Assembly (NCBI GenBank): GCA_958434805.1
Contig: CAUBDX010000005.1
Span: forward strand, 34,914 to 98,913
Direction: 5' to 3'
Length of the DNA stretch: 64,000 nt
Origin: an uncultured Phocaeicola sp.
GTDB lineage: Bacteria; Bacteroidota; Bacteroidia; Bacteroidales; Bacteroidaceae
Shown: piece after piece, positions 55,001 to 63,916 of the stretch
Numbering within the stretch: the first letter of the stretch is position 1
How the letters are laid out: every line of letters starts with the position of its first letter
Made by a program: the position numbers and the translations under genes
The notes under the pieces: generated by a model
Databases searched by the model: none
What the model was told of the DNA's origin: nothing
What the model saw: only the letters and a program-made list of their open reading frames with translations

Positions 55001-55992
55001 ATATAATTAATCCCTCCATAGTAAGTCCCAATCCAGATACCTCCTTCCCGGTCTTTTATGATGGGATATACAAAACGGTTTGATAAAGAGTTGGGAACAG
55101 TTTCATTTTCAGTAAACAGTTTATATTCTTCTGTAAGGGTATTGAATAATAACAGCCCGTCGTCCGATCCTATCAATAGTTGGTGGGGGGCATATTCCAT
55201 TAACGAATGAATGTGTGTTACACCTTTTCCGTCCGTAGGGTGTAAATAGGTAGTGGTTTGCCGCGTATATTTATCTATTTTTTGCAACCCGCACTCCCAT
55301 GTTCCCAGCCAAAGGGTCTGTTCTGAATCCTCCAGCATGGCTAATGCTTGTGAGTGGTGATTTCCGGCATTGTAAAGAAGTCCAAAAGGCTCGAATTTAT
55401 TTTCTGCTTTGTTCAGTTTGTAAACACCTGATTCTCCTTGGTTGGTGAGAGCCCATATTTGGTTGTCACTGTCTGCCATTGTGCTTGCTACTATTCCGAA
55501 CGCACTTGTAAATTCGTATTGTTCCAAATAGTTTTTTGATAGATTGTATCGGAACAAGCCTTGCCCGTTGGTCGAGAACCATAAATTTCCGTCTTTATCT
55601 TGCAAAATATGGTTGACGATGCTGGTTATGCGGACATTATTGGGAGTTGTGAGGTCGAAATAGGTAAAAGTTTCCGTTGCATAAGCATATATATAGATTC
55701 CCTCATCTGTCCCTATCCAGATATTCTTTTTGGTTCCGTACAGGGAGGATATGTATTTGCCTGCTGCCTGTGGGCAAATTGAATATGATTTTATCATGAT
55801 TCCGTCATATCGGTTCAGACCTTCTTCTGTTCCTATCCATAGAAAACCATATTTGTCTTGCATAATGGCACGTACAGAGTTGGATGACAATCCGTCTTCT
55901 ACGGAGAAATGTCGGAAACGGAAATCATTGGGTACAGCAAGTAAAGTTACTGATATAAGTAGAAAGAGTATCGAAAGGACAGGGCTTTTCAT
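52006..55992 (-). CDS. Hybrid two-component sensor-regulator (HTCS) of PUL 3
   Basis: This 1328-residue protein has the full HTCS order: signal peptide, Reg_prop double propeller (GLSSNSVRAIMQDKYGFLWI and repeats; about 25-690), and a Y_Y_Y domain (about 700-765). A transmembrane helix (YFVLVCIAFGFVIRFII, near 780), HisKA with histidine in MIAHEIRTPVS (near 830), and HATPase with DNGIGISKEE and GTGIGLSIVKS follow. It ends with a receiver with Asp in VSDWMMPRMDG (near 1127) and an AraC-type helix-turn-helix (about 1235-1325, GFNNPSYFSKCFQKQFGMKP). It should sense a glycan product and activate the GH27/susCD genes upstream. Confidence 0.96.
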   Translation of the reverse strand: MKSPVLSILFLLISVTLLAVPNDFRFRHFSVEDGLSSNSVRAIMQDKYGFLWIGTEEGLNRYDGIMIKSYSICPQAAGKYISSLYGTKKNIWIGTDEGIYIYAYATETFTYFDLTTPNNVRITSIVNHILQDKDGNLWFSTNGQGLFRYNLSKNYLEQYEFTSAFGIVASTMADSDNQIWALTNQGESGVYKLNKAENKFEPFGLLYNAGNHHSQALAMLEDSEQTLWLGTWECGLQKIDKYTRQTTTYLHPTDGKGVTHIHSLMEYAPHQLLIGSDDGLLLFNTLTEEYKLFTENETVPNSLSNRFVYPIIKDREGGIWIGTYYGGINYISPNAEQFESFSHSRLYNSINGNVIGRFCEDAHGQIWIASDDGGLNRYSPKDRKFVYYLPADHKNSLSYHNVHALCMDGDNLWIGTYTGGVNVLNLQTGTFKVYRSYTDIPTSLDGTSSYAIFKDRSDRIWVASMNGINLYNREEDNFIRIKNLDAMTIDIDQDTKGNLWFSTQGKGLFKFHPEKQIWKNYVHNNTLPNTLANNQVNCCLIDSHGEIWAGTMNGLCKYNIEEDNFETIPLEIPSHNICSIIEDQHILWLTTTKGLVRYIPGEGCQVFTKSDGLQSDQFLPNAGIKASDGKIYIGSVNGFNAFYPHQIKTNHVRPPVVITALEIFNKQIPVGNKLLPKSLNQLEELELSYKENAFSLLYASLSYCTPNKNKYAYKLEGFDKDWNYVGSQNKATYTNLPAGTYLFKVKATNNDGIWNEKGTSLKITIHPPFYWSTASKLLYFVLVCIAFGFVIRFIIKRTEKKHTAEINKLNANKEKEVHEAKIKFFTMIAHEIRTPVSLIIGPLEKIMKSPVSLPSTVRDDLNIIDRNSQRLLFLVNQLLDFRKVEQEGMKMKFASQNIHQLLKAVCERFEPFIAQHGARLTVKYPEADFTAIVDSEAVTKLVSNLLTNASKYTKDEVTLTCIVQPEQHTFIIRVTDNGIGISKEEQKKIFHPFYQAMDNKPGTGIGLSIVKSIVESHNGCIEVESEVNKGSSFIVTLPIEQAQVLPQDTGTSLLNNPAIPEGILQEDLSGSPIKHKPTMLIVDDNEEMLNFLSSSLADKYSILTAEDGIEALNKLKENEVTLIVSDWMMPRMDGVEFCKAIRTNQATSHIPFILLTAKTDTNSKIEGMDCGADAYIEKPFSMQYLEACIKNLVDLRNLLRQKFSKMPLVPLNSIANNSMDDKFLTRMNEIIEENFSNPELSVDFLAEKLCISRSGLFAKIKTLANITPNELIQVVRLKKAAILLAENKYRINEICYMVGFNNPSYFSKCFQKQFGMKPGEFVNGKREE

Positions 55993-56014
55993 AGTTGTTA
56001 TTTTTATCTTTATG

Positions 56015-56022
56015 CAAAGATA
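56015..56022 (-). promoter_or_regulatory. -7 promoter box of the PUL 3 regulator
   Basis: On the minus strand the bases read TATCTTTG (TAnnTTTG), 22 bases before the ATG. It is half of an inverted repeat, TATCTTT/AAAGATA, spanning 56005-56022. Confidence 0.5.
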
Positions 56023-56111
56023 ACAAGGTTTGAAATAATAGCATTGTAAAATGAAATATATTTATTGAGGTCAAGATAGAAATATGAATGTGTGGAAATA
56101 TTTTCTTTAAA

Positions 56112-56152
56112 AGGGTGCCAATAGTCTGATAGTACTATTTTTGTTGCACCCT
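56112..56152 (-). terminator. Stem-loop after the DUF6055 gene
   Basis: AGGGTGC (56112-56118) and GCACCCT (56146-56152) form the outer stem with an inner ATAGT/ACTAT pair. The minus-strand transcript continues into TTTTA, so termination is plausible but not strong. Confidence 0.55.
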
Positions 56153-56175
56153 CATAAAGAAAATGTGATATGGTT

Positions 56176-57543
56176 TTATTGAATAATGGGCTGACTTCCA
56201 GTTATTCTTATCCGGTAAGGCCATTGTGCATCCTTTTCTTCCTGATTCGGATTTATCCAATGTTCGGCTGGCGCTCCCATAACGATGAACCAGAGACGTT
56301 CCGGAGATGAATTCTCTGGCACAGCATAACTGATTTTTCCCACAGGGTCTGCTTTCATTTCTCCATAGACTGCCTTGCCTTCTTTTGTGATGGTTACTAT
56401 TCCATAGCGCCATCCGGCTTTGTCTGCATTGATGGTGTGGAATCCATTTTTATCGGCTTCTCCACAAAATTCTATTGTTACAGTTTGTCCGGTTGGGGGG
56501 ATTGAGAGAGGAATGGCGTTGAAACCGTAGTTTTCCGGACAATTTTCGGGTGTGATCTGATACCAGTTGTCATCCATGCTGTTCAGTTTGCAGGTATATT
56601 GATTGGCATAAGGGCGTGTCTCTTTCCATACCCGTGGGAAATCCCAATTGATGAAATGACGGCAGGCGTCGAATATTTCATCACAGAATTGTTCCTGAGT
56701 CAGTCCAGTCATGCGTTTATAAGTCATTACAGGGTCTTCCCCTCTTTTTCCCTGACGATAAAGTTCGGCGATGAACGGCAGTCCCCGTTTCATGCTCCAA
56801 TATTCTATGACGTATGGTGAATGATAAATGTTTTCCAAATGCAGATAAGCCTTGTGGGTAAGGGTCTTGAATGCATCCCAATGATATTTTTCATCGGTCA
56901 TCCAGTCTGGATTCACTTGCCAGAGCATCCATTGTGAGGTCATTTCGAAGAAGCCGCAACCACCCCAGGCTTCTCCTTGGCCGTCACAGGTGATTTGTGA
57001 CTGGAAACTATGTCCCAGTTCATGCGCTATACAATTCAGCTTTTCGTCCTGTACCCGGTTGGGGGCAATCCAGAGAGCGCCGATCTCACCGTCATAGTCT
57101 CCACCATAAGCGGTTCCTTCCAGTGAATAATTGATCATAACCATCATGCGGTATTTGTCGCATTTTGATCCGGTTTTGGCGAATTGCAATGTGTGATAGA
57201 AATAATGGTAAAAATGCTCTAGTTTTTCTTCCAGATTTTTCAGGTTTACTTTCATGGAATGTCCTTCCAGCTGAGGAGGGTCTGACAGGTTGTCACCAAA
57301 TCCTTTTTCCCAAAAGATGACGAAGTTTTCGGTACATGCCATGCGGTGATAGCTCCATTTGCTTTCGGGGTCTTGCAAGTCCATGCTTCGCAGGTCTTTG
57401 GGGATATAGATTTCTTTGCCTTCGGGCAGAGGTACCGTTGTGCTTTCATTTTCCTGTGTTTTTGAGTTGGAACAAGAGATGAGCATCATCATGAGCAGGG
57501 GTAGGATATATGTTTTCATATTATTATAAATGAGTTGTTTCAT
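56176..57543 (-). CDS. DUF6055-type HExxH lipoprotein (putative metallopeptidase) in PUL 3
   Basis: This 455-residue lipoprotein has a signal ending LISC (near residue 24). The central domain has the zinc-site motif HELGHSFQ (His174 and His178), preceded by GEIGALWIAPNRVQ, with GGCGFFEMTSQWMLWQ downstream where a third ligand could lie. This matches the DUF6055 pattern; peptidase activity is suggested by the motif only. A C-terminal beta-sandwich-like region (about 345-450) may bind sugar or protein. The start overlaps the GH27 stop as TAATG, so the 57543 start is preferred over the ATG at 57519. It is probably co-translated with the alpha-galactosidase. Confidence 0.8.
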   Translation of the reverse strand: MKQLIYNNMKTYILPLLMMMLISCSNSKTQENESTTVPLPEGKEIYIPKDLRSMDLQDPESKWSYHRMACTENFVIFWEKGFGDNLSDPPQLEGHSMKVNLKNLEEKLEHFYHYFYHTLQFAKTGSKCDKYRMMVMINYSLEGTAYGGDYDGEIGALWIAPNRVQDEKLNCIAHELGHSFQSQITCDGQGEAWGGCGFFEMTSQWMLWQVNPDWMTDEKYHWDAFKTLTHKAYLHLENIYHSPYVIEYWSMKRGLPFIAELYRQGKRGEDPVMTYKRMTGLTQEQFCDEIFDACRHFINWDFPRVWKETRPYANQYTCKLNSMDDNWYQITPENCPENYGFNAIPLSIPPTGQTVTIEFCGEADKNGFHTINADKAGWRYGIVTITKEGKAVYGEMKADPVGKISYAVPENSSPERLWFIVMGAPAEHWINPNQEEKDAQWPYRIRITGSQPIIQ

Positions 57544-58790
57544 TATTTAATGGGTGTCAGTCTGACCATCAATACTCCATGCGCGGGAATTTCGTGCCGG
57601 GTATTTCTTTCTGTGGTTCCTATGTCTTTGTGCTGCCATAGGTCTCTTATTTTATATTCCTTCCGATGTATGTTCACTTCATCGGCAAAATAGATGGTTT
57701 GTTTTTTCCAGTCATAATCCAGTTTCCAGCTGTTTTCCGTACGGTTCATGAAACATACAGCCAGTTCACCATCATTCAGCGGCTTTGCCCATATTTCTTT
57801 TTCGCCCATATCCATAAACCGGCGGGCTTGTTCTCCTTTTTTATCTTGGTTGATGGCTATTACCTCTTTATTGGTTAATATTTCTATGGTTTCTTTATCC
57901 ATATTGCGCAGGTCGTTGCCGCTCATGAGTGGTGCTGCTAACATACACCACATGGAGAAATGGGTGATATATTCGTCGCGTGTCATTCCACCATTACCTA
58001 CTTCCAACATCTCGGCATCGTTCCAATGTCCCGGTCCGGCATAAGGGTAGAGATCGGCCATCTTGTCTATAATGTCGAGTACTCCCACACCTCCCCAGTC
58101 GAATACACACTGGTAGCAATCGCGTATGTCAGGAGTGATGCGCCATAAATGTCCGATACCTTTTCCCCATTTCCATGGTTCATTCTCCCCCCATTCGCAA
58201 ATGCTGAATACAATAGGACGTCCGCATGCTTTCAGCGCGTCGCTCATGGTACGGTAAGCAGCTTCCGCCTTTTGTCCTTCATTGGAGCACCAGTCGTATT
58301 TCAGGTAATCGATTCCCCATGCGGCGTATGTACGTGCATCTTGAAACTGATATCCGCGGCTTCCGGGTCTTCCCTGGCATGTTTCGGAGCCTGCACACGA
58401 ATATATTCCCATTTTCAGTCCTTTGGCATGCACATAATCTGCCAGTGCTTTCATTCCATTGGGAAAACGTTTGGGATCGACCTGTATATTTCCTTCTTCG
58501 TCTCGTCCTACCTGCCAGCAGTCGTCGATGACCAGGTATTCATAGCCTGCATCCTTCATGCCTGTGGCAATCATGGCGTCCGCCATTTCTTTGATGAGCT
58601 GTTCGCTCACATTGCATCCGAATTTGTTCCAGCTGTTCCATCCCATAGGCGGAGTTTGTGCCAATGCGTTAAATACAGAGTCGGGTACTTCTTTTTTAGT
58701 GCCGAAATACATTTGTGCTCCGGCTGTAAGTGTGCTTGCCAGCAGCAGGATTATAAGTTTTGTTTTCATGGTACACAAGGTTCTTTTCAT
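57543..58790 (-). CDS. GH27 alpha-galactosidase (PUL 3)
   Basis: The protein is about 415 residues from the ATG at 58790; an ATG at 58769 that starts right at the signal peptide (MKTKLIILLLASTLTAGAQ) is equally possible. The GH27 barrel has PPMGWNSWNKFGCN, LVIDDCWQ, the nucleophile Asp in YLKYDWCSNEG (Asp166 counted from 58790), and the acid/base aspartate in WRITPDIRD. A C-terminal antiparallel beta domain follows (about 320-415). It should release terminal alpha-galactose (or N-acetylgalactosamine in some members) in the periplasm. It is the first gene after the susD terminator and has its own -7 box. Confidence 0.93.
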   Translation of the reverse strand: MKRTLCTMKTKLIILLLASTLTAGAQMYFGTKKEVPDSVFNALAQTPPMGWNSWNKFGCNVSEQLIKEMADAMIATGMKDAGYEYLVIDDCWQVGRDEEGNIQVDPKRFPNGMKALADYVHAKGLKMGIYSCAGSETCQGRPGSRGYQFQDARTYAAWGIDYLKYDWCSNEGQKAEAAYRTMSDALKACGRPIVFSICEWGENEPWKWGKGIGHLWRITPDIRDCYQCVFDWGGVGVLDIIDKMADLYPYAGPGHWNDAEMLEVGNGGMTRDEYITHFSMWCMLAAPLMSGNDLRNMDKETIEILTNKEVIAINQDKKGEQARRFMDMGEKEIWAKPLNDGELAVCFMNRTENSWKLDYDWKKQTIYFADEVNIHRKEYKIRDLWQHKDIGTTERNTRHEIPAHGVLMVRLTPIK

Positions 58791-58855
58791 ATAGTTTTCA
58801 TATTTTGTGGGGGTAAAAGTAGTTTTTAGAGAGGTATTGATATGAAACAATCATG

Positions 58856-58863
58856 CAAAAATA
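58856..58863 (-). promoter_or_regulatory. -7 promoter box of the GH27 operon
   Basis: On the minus strand the bases read TATTTTTG (TAnnTTTG), 65 bases before the ATG at 58790. No clear TTTG is seen at the -33 distance, as expected if an activator is needed. Confidence 0.45.
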
Positions 58864-58935
58864 TAGCAAAATAGTCTGGATAGTGAGCTATATAGGAAAA
58901 TTTGACTTGAAATTCCTTTATGTATGAAGGTGATT

Positions 58936-58970
58936 AAAAAAGGAGTATCTTTGTTGGACACTCCTTTTTT
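58936..58970. terminator. Terminator between susD and the GH27 gene
   Basis: AAAAAAGGAGT (58936-58946) and ACTCCTTTTTT (58960-58970) form a perfect stem with a 13-base loop and T-runs on both sides. It lies 31 bases after the susD stop on the minus strand. Confidence 0.88.
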
Positions 58971-59001
58971 AATATTAATAATCTGTTGCTTCCCAATAGT
59001 A

Positions 59002-60681
59002 TTATTCGTAAGGAGCGGCATCAATCAGTTTGGACTTATTCAGTTCCCAACGCGGAACAGGTACCCAATACAGTTTGTCATTATTGAATACACGTGTGGA
59101 AACTATATTATCTGTCCAGTATTCTTTGCGGTAGGTGCCGTCTTCATTTTTAAATTTGCCGATAGTCACGCCATAAATAGGCTTGCTATATTCTTCATAC
59201 ATTTTTTTCCAACGGCGAAGATCAAACCAACGTTGCCCTTCAAATACCAGCTCTATTTGTCTTTCATATTCATATTCGGCCCTGATATCTTCTCCTGTAG
59301 CGGGTGGTAAAAGTGCGCGGGTACGTACTTTATTTATATACTCTAAAGCTTCTGAGTTGTTACCTAGCTCAATTTGGCATTCGGCATAGTTGAGATAAAT
59401 TTCTGAAAGACGGATGAAGAACCAAGGGGTAGTGTGCATGGTTGTTCCTGTTGCATCATAAGAAGGGTCGAGAAACTTCCGCATGGAGTATCCTGTATTG
59501 CTGGCATTCCACCAATATTCACCCCAATTGCTGTCTTTGCCGGCAGGAATCGTTTCATCTCCTCCATAATATACTTCTACCTCGCGTTTGTCTTTTCCAT
59601 ACCCCCATTCATCTCCATCTAATAAGAAAGCGGCATAAAAACGAATTTCACGCCCGTTCCAGGGATAATAGTCATAGTGTGTTTTCTTTTCAGAAGCAGT
59701 ACCGTCTGCCATTTGGAACTTATCCACTAAATTTTGTGTCGGATTGAAATTCCCCCATCCTTGGAAGCCGTTACCAATGCCGCATGGAGCCTGATATAAA
59801 AATGAGTTATTATCACCTGATCCGTATTTAGGGTCAAATAATTTTTCGAAAATAACTTCTGGATTTTTCACATCATAAAACAATGCTCCATATTCCTCAC
59901 TGTTATTTACCGTTTTTAAATAGTATTTGTTTAAGTCGAATACTGCTTTTGCAGCATTTGCTGCCGCTTGCCACTTTTCAGTGCTGGGTGTTCCAAATAA
60001 TGGACTTGCCTTATATAATAGTACTCTGGATTTCAGAGCTAGAGCAGCTCCTTTGGTAACTCGTCCGAAATCATTGGGATCACTATACTCTATAGGGAGC
60101 AATGCAGCGGCCTCATCTAAATCCTTTATAATGAAATCGGCTACTTTATCCATATCTTCACGTTGCAGTTCAAATGAAGAATCCAGGTCAAAAGTATGAT
60201 CTACGATAGGCACACGTCCGAATAAGCTGTATAGCATGTGATAATTCCATGCACGTAGAAACAGGGCTTGCCCTTTTTGTTCGTTTCTAGAAGTCTCATC
60301 TCCGGGTACATTATCTATCTTTTCCAAAAAAAGATTCAACTTGCTTATATATTGATAATAACTATACCAGGGATCCCACATCGTATCATCCCAACCGATT
60401 CCGGCATTATCACAGCTTAATAATCCTTGGGTCACATTTTCTGAACCATAAGTATGTTTTTGAAAAACTTCGTCTGTATAGTGTGCAAAGCGGGTGCCCT
60501 TCATGTTTTCGGCCATCAGGTTCATATATTGCGCATTCAGATAAGTTTCTGAAAGGGCAAGATCATTCCATACTGCTTCATCTGTGAAAGAGTCCAGCGG
60601 GTCTTGATCAAGTATATCTGTACAAGAAATCATGCCTATGCTAGCCAATGCAAAGGCTACATATAAATATATCTTTTTCAT
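59002..60681 (-). CDS. SusD/RagB-family glycan-binding lipoprotein (PUL 3)
   Basis: This 559-residue lipoprotein has a signal ending GMISC (Cys20) and then TDILDQDPLDSFTDEAVW. Conserved segments are QALFLRAWNYHMLYSLFGRV, ALALKSRVLLYKASPLF, SEIYLNYAECQIELGNNSEA and the C-terminal ELVFEGQRWFDLRRW. It pairs with the SusC 21 bases upstream. The GH27 enzyme downstream suggests an alpha-galactoside ligand, but this is context only. Transcription probably stops at the terminator just after it. Confidence 0.95.
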   Translation of the reverse strand: MKKIYLYVAFALASIGMISCTDILDQDPLDSFTDEAVWNDLALSETYLNAQYMNLMAENMKGTRFAHYTDEVFQKHTYGSENVTQGLLSCDNAGIGWDDTMWDPWYSYYQYISKLNLFLEKIDNVPGDETSRNEQKGQALFLRAWNYHMLYSLFGRVPIVDHTFDLDSSFELQREDMDKVADFIIKDLDEAAALLPIEYSDPNDFGRVTKGAALALKSRVLLYKASPLFGTPSTEKWQAAANAAKAVFDLNKYYLKTVNNSEEYGALFYDVKNPEVIFEKLFDPKYGSGDNNSFLYQAPCGIGNGFQGWGNFNPTQNLVDKFQMADGTASEKKTHYDYYPWNGREIRFYAAFLLDGDEWGYGKDKREVEVYYGGDETIPAGKDSNWGEYWWNASNTGYSMRKFLDPSYDATGTTMHTTPWFFIRLSEIYLNYAECQIELGNNSEALEYINKVRTRALLPPATGEDIRAEYEYERQIELVFEGQRWFDLRRWKKMYEEYSKPIYGVTIGKFKNEDGTYRKEYWTDNIVSTRVFNNDKLYWVPVPRWELNKSKLIDAAPYE

Positions 60682-60702
60682 TGTTCATCGTTTTTGGGTT
60701 TC

Positions 60703-63700
60703 TTAAAATGTAATATTGGCACCGAAAGTAATCGTTCGCTGTAACGGATAGCTTAGCACACCGTTAGAGTTGATTACTTCGTTGTTGTCATTACGTGTTA
60801 CACCTGCTTCCGGATCAGCAATCTTATAGTTGTCAATCGTAAATAAGTTTGCTCCGTTGACATAAATTCGTGCTTTTTGTATTCCTACTTTAGCTGTTAG
60901 ATCCTTAGGCAATGTATAACCTAATTCCACTGATTTTAAACGTAAGAAGGATGCATTACGTAACCACCATGTCGAAGCTTGCCCATTCCAAGTATCACCA
61001 TAAGTTTGTTTTATGAAGGCTTTAGGCCAACGTGCGTTGGCATTTTCTTCCGAGGTGTTTCCTTCTTTCCAGCGTCCTTCATAAAAATCTGTCGCCATGT
61101 TCATGGTTGGCTGGACTAATTGGCTGGCTTTGGCCTGTCCTTGGAAAAACATATTTAAATCGATACCTTTCCAACCTCCATTTAATGTAAATCCGTAAAT
61201 GATTTTTGGAGTAGCTGTTTCATCAATACGGATTGCATCATCCCATGTTATGTTACCGTCGCCATTCGTATCTTGATAAATCAAGTCTCCTGGTTTGGCT
61301 CCGTCAATATGTGGCGTATTATCTACCTGCTCTTGAGTTTGATAGATGCCTAATGCTTTATAGAGTACTTGTCCGTCAATGGGATGGCCTTCTGTCTTTT
61401 GCCATGCAGGAGTGCTGGCTGCCTCATCCATATAGTTCACCTTATTTTTTGCGTAAGTTAAGTTACCTGTGATCCCCCATTCAAAATCACCTGCACGATC
61501 TCGATATGTAGCTATGATTTCTATGCCGGAGTTAGTAACTTCACCTATGTTCTCTTGTGGCAGAGTCATTCCTGCGTAATAAGGAATGGATGCGTTACGG
61601 TAACAAAGGATATCATTACGGTTGGAATGGAACCAATCAAAATCCAGACCAAATTTTCCGTTTAAGAATTGTGTGGATAAACCTAAGTTTAAAGTCTTTG
61701 CTTTTTCCCAAGTTACTACTGGATTGGCTACTCGTGCTTGGTAAAAGCCTTGGTTGATGTGTCCGTCCTCTCCTGCTCCAAAGTACGGCCCTTTATTATC
61801 TGCTAAGAATTTGTATTGGGACATGAACTGATAGGCGGCGATATTGTCATTACCCATCATGCCCCAGGAACCTTTCAGTTTGAAGAAGCTGACCACATCC
61901 TTTATCGGTTCGAAGAATTTTTCCTCACTCATCACCCAACCCAGTGAGAAAGCCGGGAACAATCCCCAACGATGACCGGGAGCAAAATTCATGGAGCCAT
62001 CGTAGCGCAATGTTACCTCTGCTAAATATTTGTCTTTATATCCATAGTTGATACGTCCGAAGAAATTGCAACGTGCTGTAGCGTCTGAATAACCTCCATT
62101 GTCCTTGTCTTCGGGTACACTGCTGCCTGCAAATATTTCAGGAATGGCTGTAGACAGATAGTTGGTACGATAGGCGGAAAGAGTGTTATAATCATATTTG
62201 CTTTGTTCGTAGGCCACGAATGCATCTACTTTGTGAGCTTCGGCAAATGTATGGCTATAACCGATACGGGCATTCAGGGTGATTGTTTTGTAGTTGCTAG
62301 ACCAGGAGTTTACACTGATTTTACCGGTATCTGCTCTTTTGTTCTGGTATTCATTGGTTGCTTTGTCATAATAATATAAGTCGTACGGCTGATTTAATGA
62401 TTTGCCGTTATCAAAATGGAAATCCAGTGCGGCATATCCTTCTACATACAAACCTTTGGTAATCATATCCAGGTCAATATGCAGCAAGGGCTTCAGGTTT
62501 AATATATTATAGGTGTATTTATTGTATCCGGGCTGGTCTGTCACCATAATGGCGGCATTGCGGGTGATACCATCGTAACCTACTCGTGGGAGTCCGTTCG
62601 GGAAATAGGGAGCGCTGCCGGGAAAAGTGGTCAGGAAATAAGTAAACAGGTAGGGAGTCGAATAAATTCCACGGTTACGTTGTTCTTGACGTCCCAGAAT
62701 ATCAAAACTAAAACGTACGGATTTGTTGATTTTGGCATCAATGTTGGTGATGAATTGATATTGCTTGTAGTCCTGTGTGCTCTGTTTGTAAATGGCATCC
62801 TGCCACATATATTGAGCGGAAGAATAGAAGGATAATTTATCATTGCCACCACTTACGGACAAGCTGTGCTGAGTTTTTCCTGCCCAATCTTTGGCCACTG
62901 CATCCCACCAGTCTGTGTCGGGATAATTTAGATCATCATCATGATTTATATAATGTTGCAGCACTTCATCGGAATAAGTGATACCGCCCTGATCGTGGCG
63001 TGGGTCGGCGTCATATTCATTTACATAAGTCGCATACTGGTAGGAGTTCAGCATTTGGGGGATGCGTGTCGGTTGGGAAAGTGTGTAGCTGCCGTTGTAG
63101 TTTACTTGCATTTTACCTTCCTTACCGCGTTTGGTGGTTACCAGGATAACACCATTTGCGGCGCGTGCACCATATATGGCGGCAGAAGCGTCTTTCAGTA
63201 CAGAAATAGATTCGATGTCTTCAGGGTTGAGGCGGCTGAATGAACGGTCAGCAATACCATCCACAACGATCAGTGGAGAAGTATTCCCTAAAGTCCCTTT
63301 TCCGCGGATAAGAATGTCGGCTCCATCCTCGCCAGGTTCGCCTGAACGGGTATTGGCTATGATACCGGCTGTCTTACCGGCTAGGGTATTACTTAAATTG
63401 GCTGCTGAGACTTTTTTAATATCTTCACCGCTTACAGATGATACAGAGCCTGTCAGGGTTGCTTTTTTTTGTGTGCCATAACCTACCACCACCACTTCAT
63501 CCAGTATCTCCGTATCTTCTTTTAGCGTAACATTTACAGTTCGTTGTCCGTTGATGGATATTTCCATCTTTTTATATCCTATGTAGGATATTGTCAATGT
63601 GCCTTGGGCCGGTGCATTGAGGCTGAACTTACCGTCAAAGTCGGTAATGGTTCCGTTGGTCGTTCCTTTTACCACAACGCTGGCTCCGATGACAGGTTCC

Positions 63701-63885
63701 CCGCTGGTATCGGTAATCCGACCGCTGATGGTTTGATTTTGTTGAACTGTTTCCATGACTGATGTGCTGGCTTCCGGCAGTGCAAATACAGGGCTCATCC
63801 CTGCACCCGCAGTAAGGAAAAGACAGGTTGCGGCCTTTAGCAATGCTTTGCTGAACAAGGCCCGGTTCTCATGTGTTTTCATCAT
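60703..63885 (-). CDS. SusC/RagA TonB-dependent transporter (PUL 3)
   Basis: This 1060-residue transporter has a signal peptide (about 1-35). It then has a carboxypeptidase-regulatory-like domain (ISGRITDTSGEPVIGASVVV), the TonB-box region DEVVVVGYGTQKKATLTG, and the plug with SPLIVVDGIADRSFSRLNP and ARAANGVILVTTKRGKEG. A long barrel ends ITFGANITF. There is no STN domain, in line with control by the HTCS at 52006-55992. The gene starts 31 bases after the stop of the partial gene at the right edge, so the operon promoter probably lies outside the window. Confidence 0.95.
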   Translation of the reverse strand: MMKTHENRALFSKALLKAATCLFLTAGAGMSPVFALPEASTSVMETVQQNQTISGRITDTSGEPVIGASVVVKGTTNGTITDFDGKFSLNAPAQGTLTISYIGYKKMEISINGQRTVNVTLKEDTEILDEVVVVGYGTQKKATLTGSVSSVSGEDIKKVSAANLSNTLAGKTAGIIANTRSGEPGEDGADILIRGKGTLGNTSPLIVVDGIADRSFSRLNPEDIESISVLKDASAAIYGARAANGVILVTTKRGKEGKMQVNYNGSYTLSQPTRIPQMLNSYQYATYVNEYDADPRHDQGGITYSDEVLQHYINHDDDLNYPDTDWWDAVAKDWAGKTQHSLSVSGGNDKLSFYSSAQYMWQDAIYKQSTQDYKQYQFITNIDAKINKSVRFSFDILGRQEQRNRGIYSTPYLFTYFLTTFPGSAPYFPNGLPRVGYDGITRNAAIMVTDQPGYNKYTYNILNLKPLLHIDLDMITKGLYVEGYAALDFHFDNGKSLNQPYDLYYYDKATNEYQNKRADTGKISVNSWSSNYKTITLNARIGYSHTFAEAHKVDAFVAYEQSKYDYNTLSAYRTNYLSTAIPEIFAGSSVPEDKDNGGYSDATARCNFFGRINYGYKDKYLAEVTLRYDGSMNFAPGHRWGLFPAFSLGWVMSEEKFFEPIKDVVSFFKLKGSWGMMGNDNIAAYQFMSQYKFLADNKGPYFGAGEDGHINQGFYQARVANPVVTWEKAKTLNLGLSTQFLNGKFGLDFDWFHSNRNDILCYRNASIPYYAGMTLPQENIGEVTNSGIEIIATYRDRAGDFEWGITGNLTYAKNKVNYMDEAASTPAWQKTEGHPIDGQVLYKALGIYQTQEQVDNTPHIDGAKPGDLIYQDTNGDGNITWDDAIRIDETATPKIIYGFTLNGGWKGIDLNMFFQGQAKASQLVQPTMNMATDFYEGRWKEGNTSEENANARWPKAFIKQTYGDTWNGQASTWWLRNASFLRLKSVELGYTLPKDLTAKVGIQKARIYVNGANLFTIDNYKIADPEAGVTRNDNNEVINSNGVLSYPLQRTITFGANITF

Positions 63886-63916
63886 ACAGTTTTATTTATA
63901 AGGTTTATATGTTCAT

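Noticed and set aside
58149..58829. 226-codon open frame antisense to the GH27 gene
   Set aside because: It is a shadow of the GH27 reading frame; the product is Cys/Phe/Ser-rich with no domain and no promoter or ribosome site.
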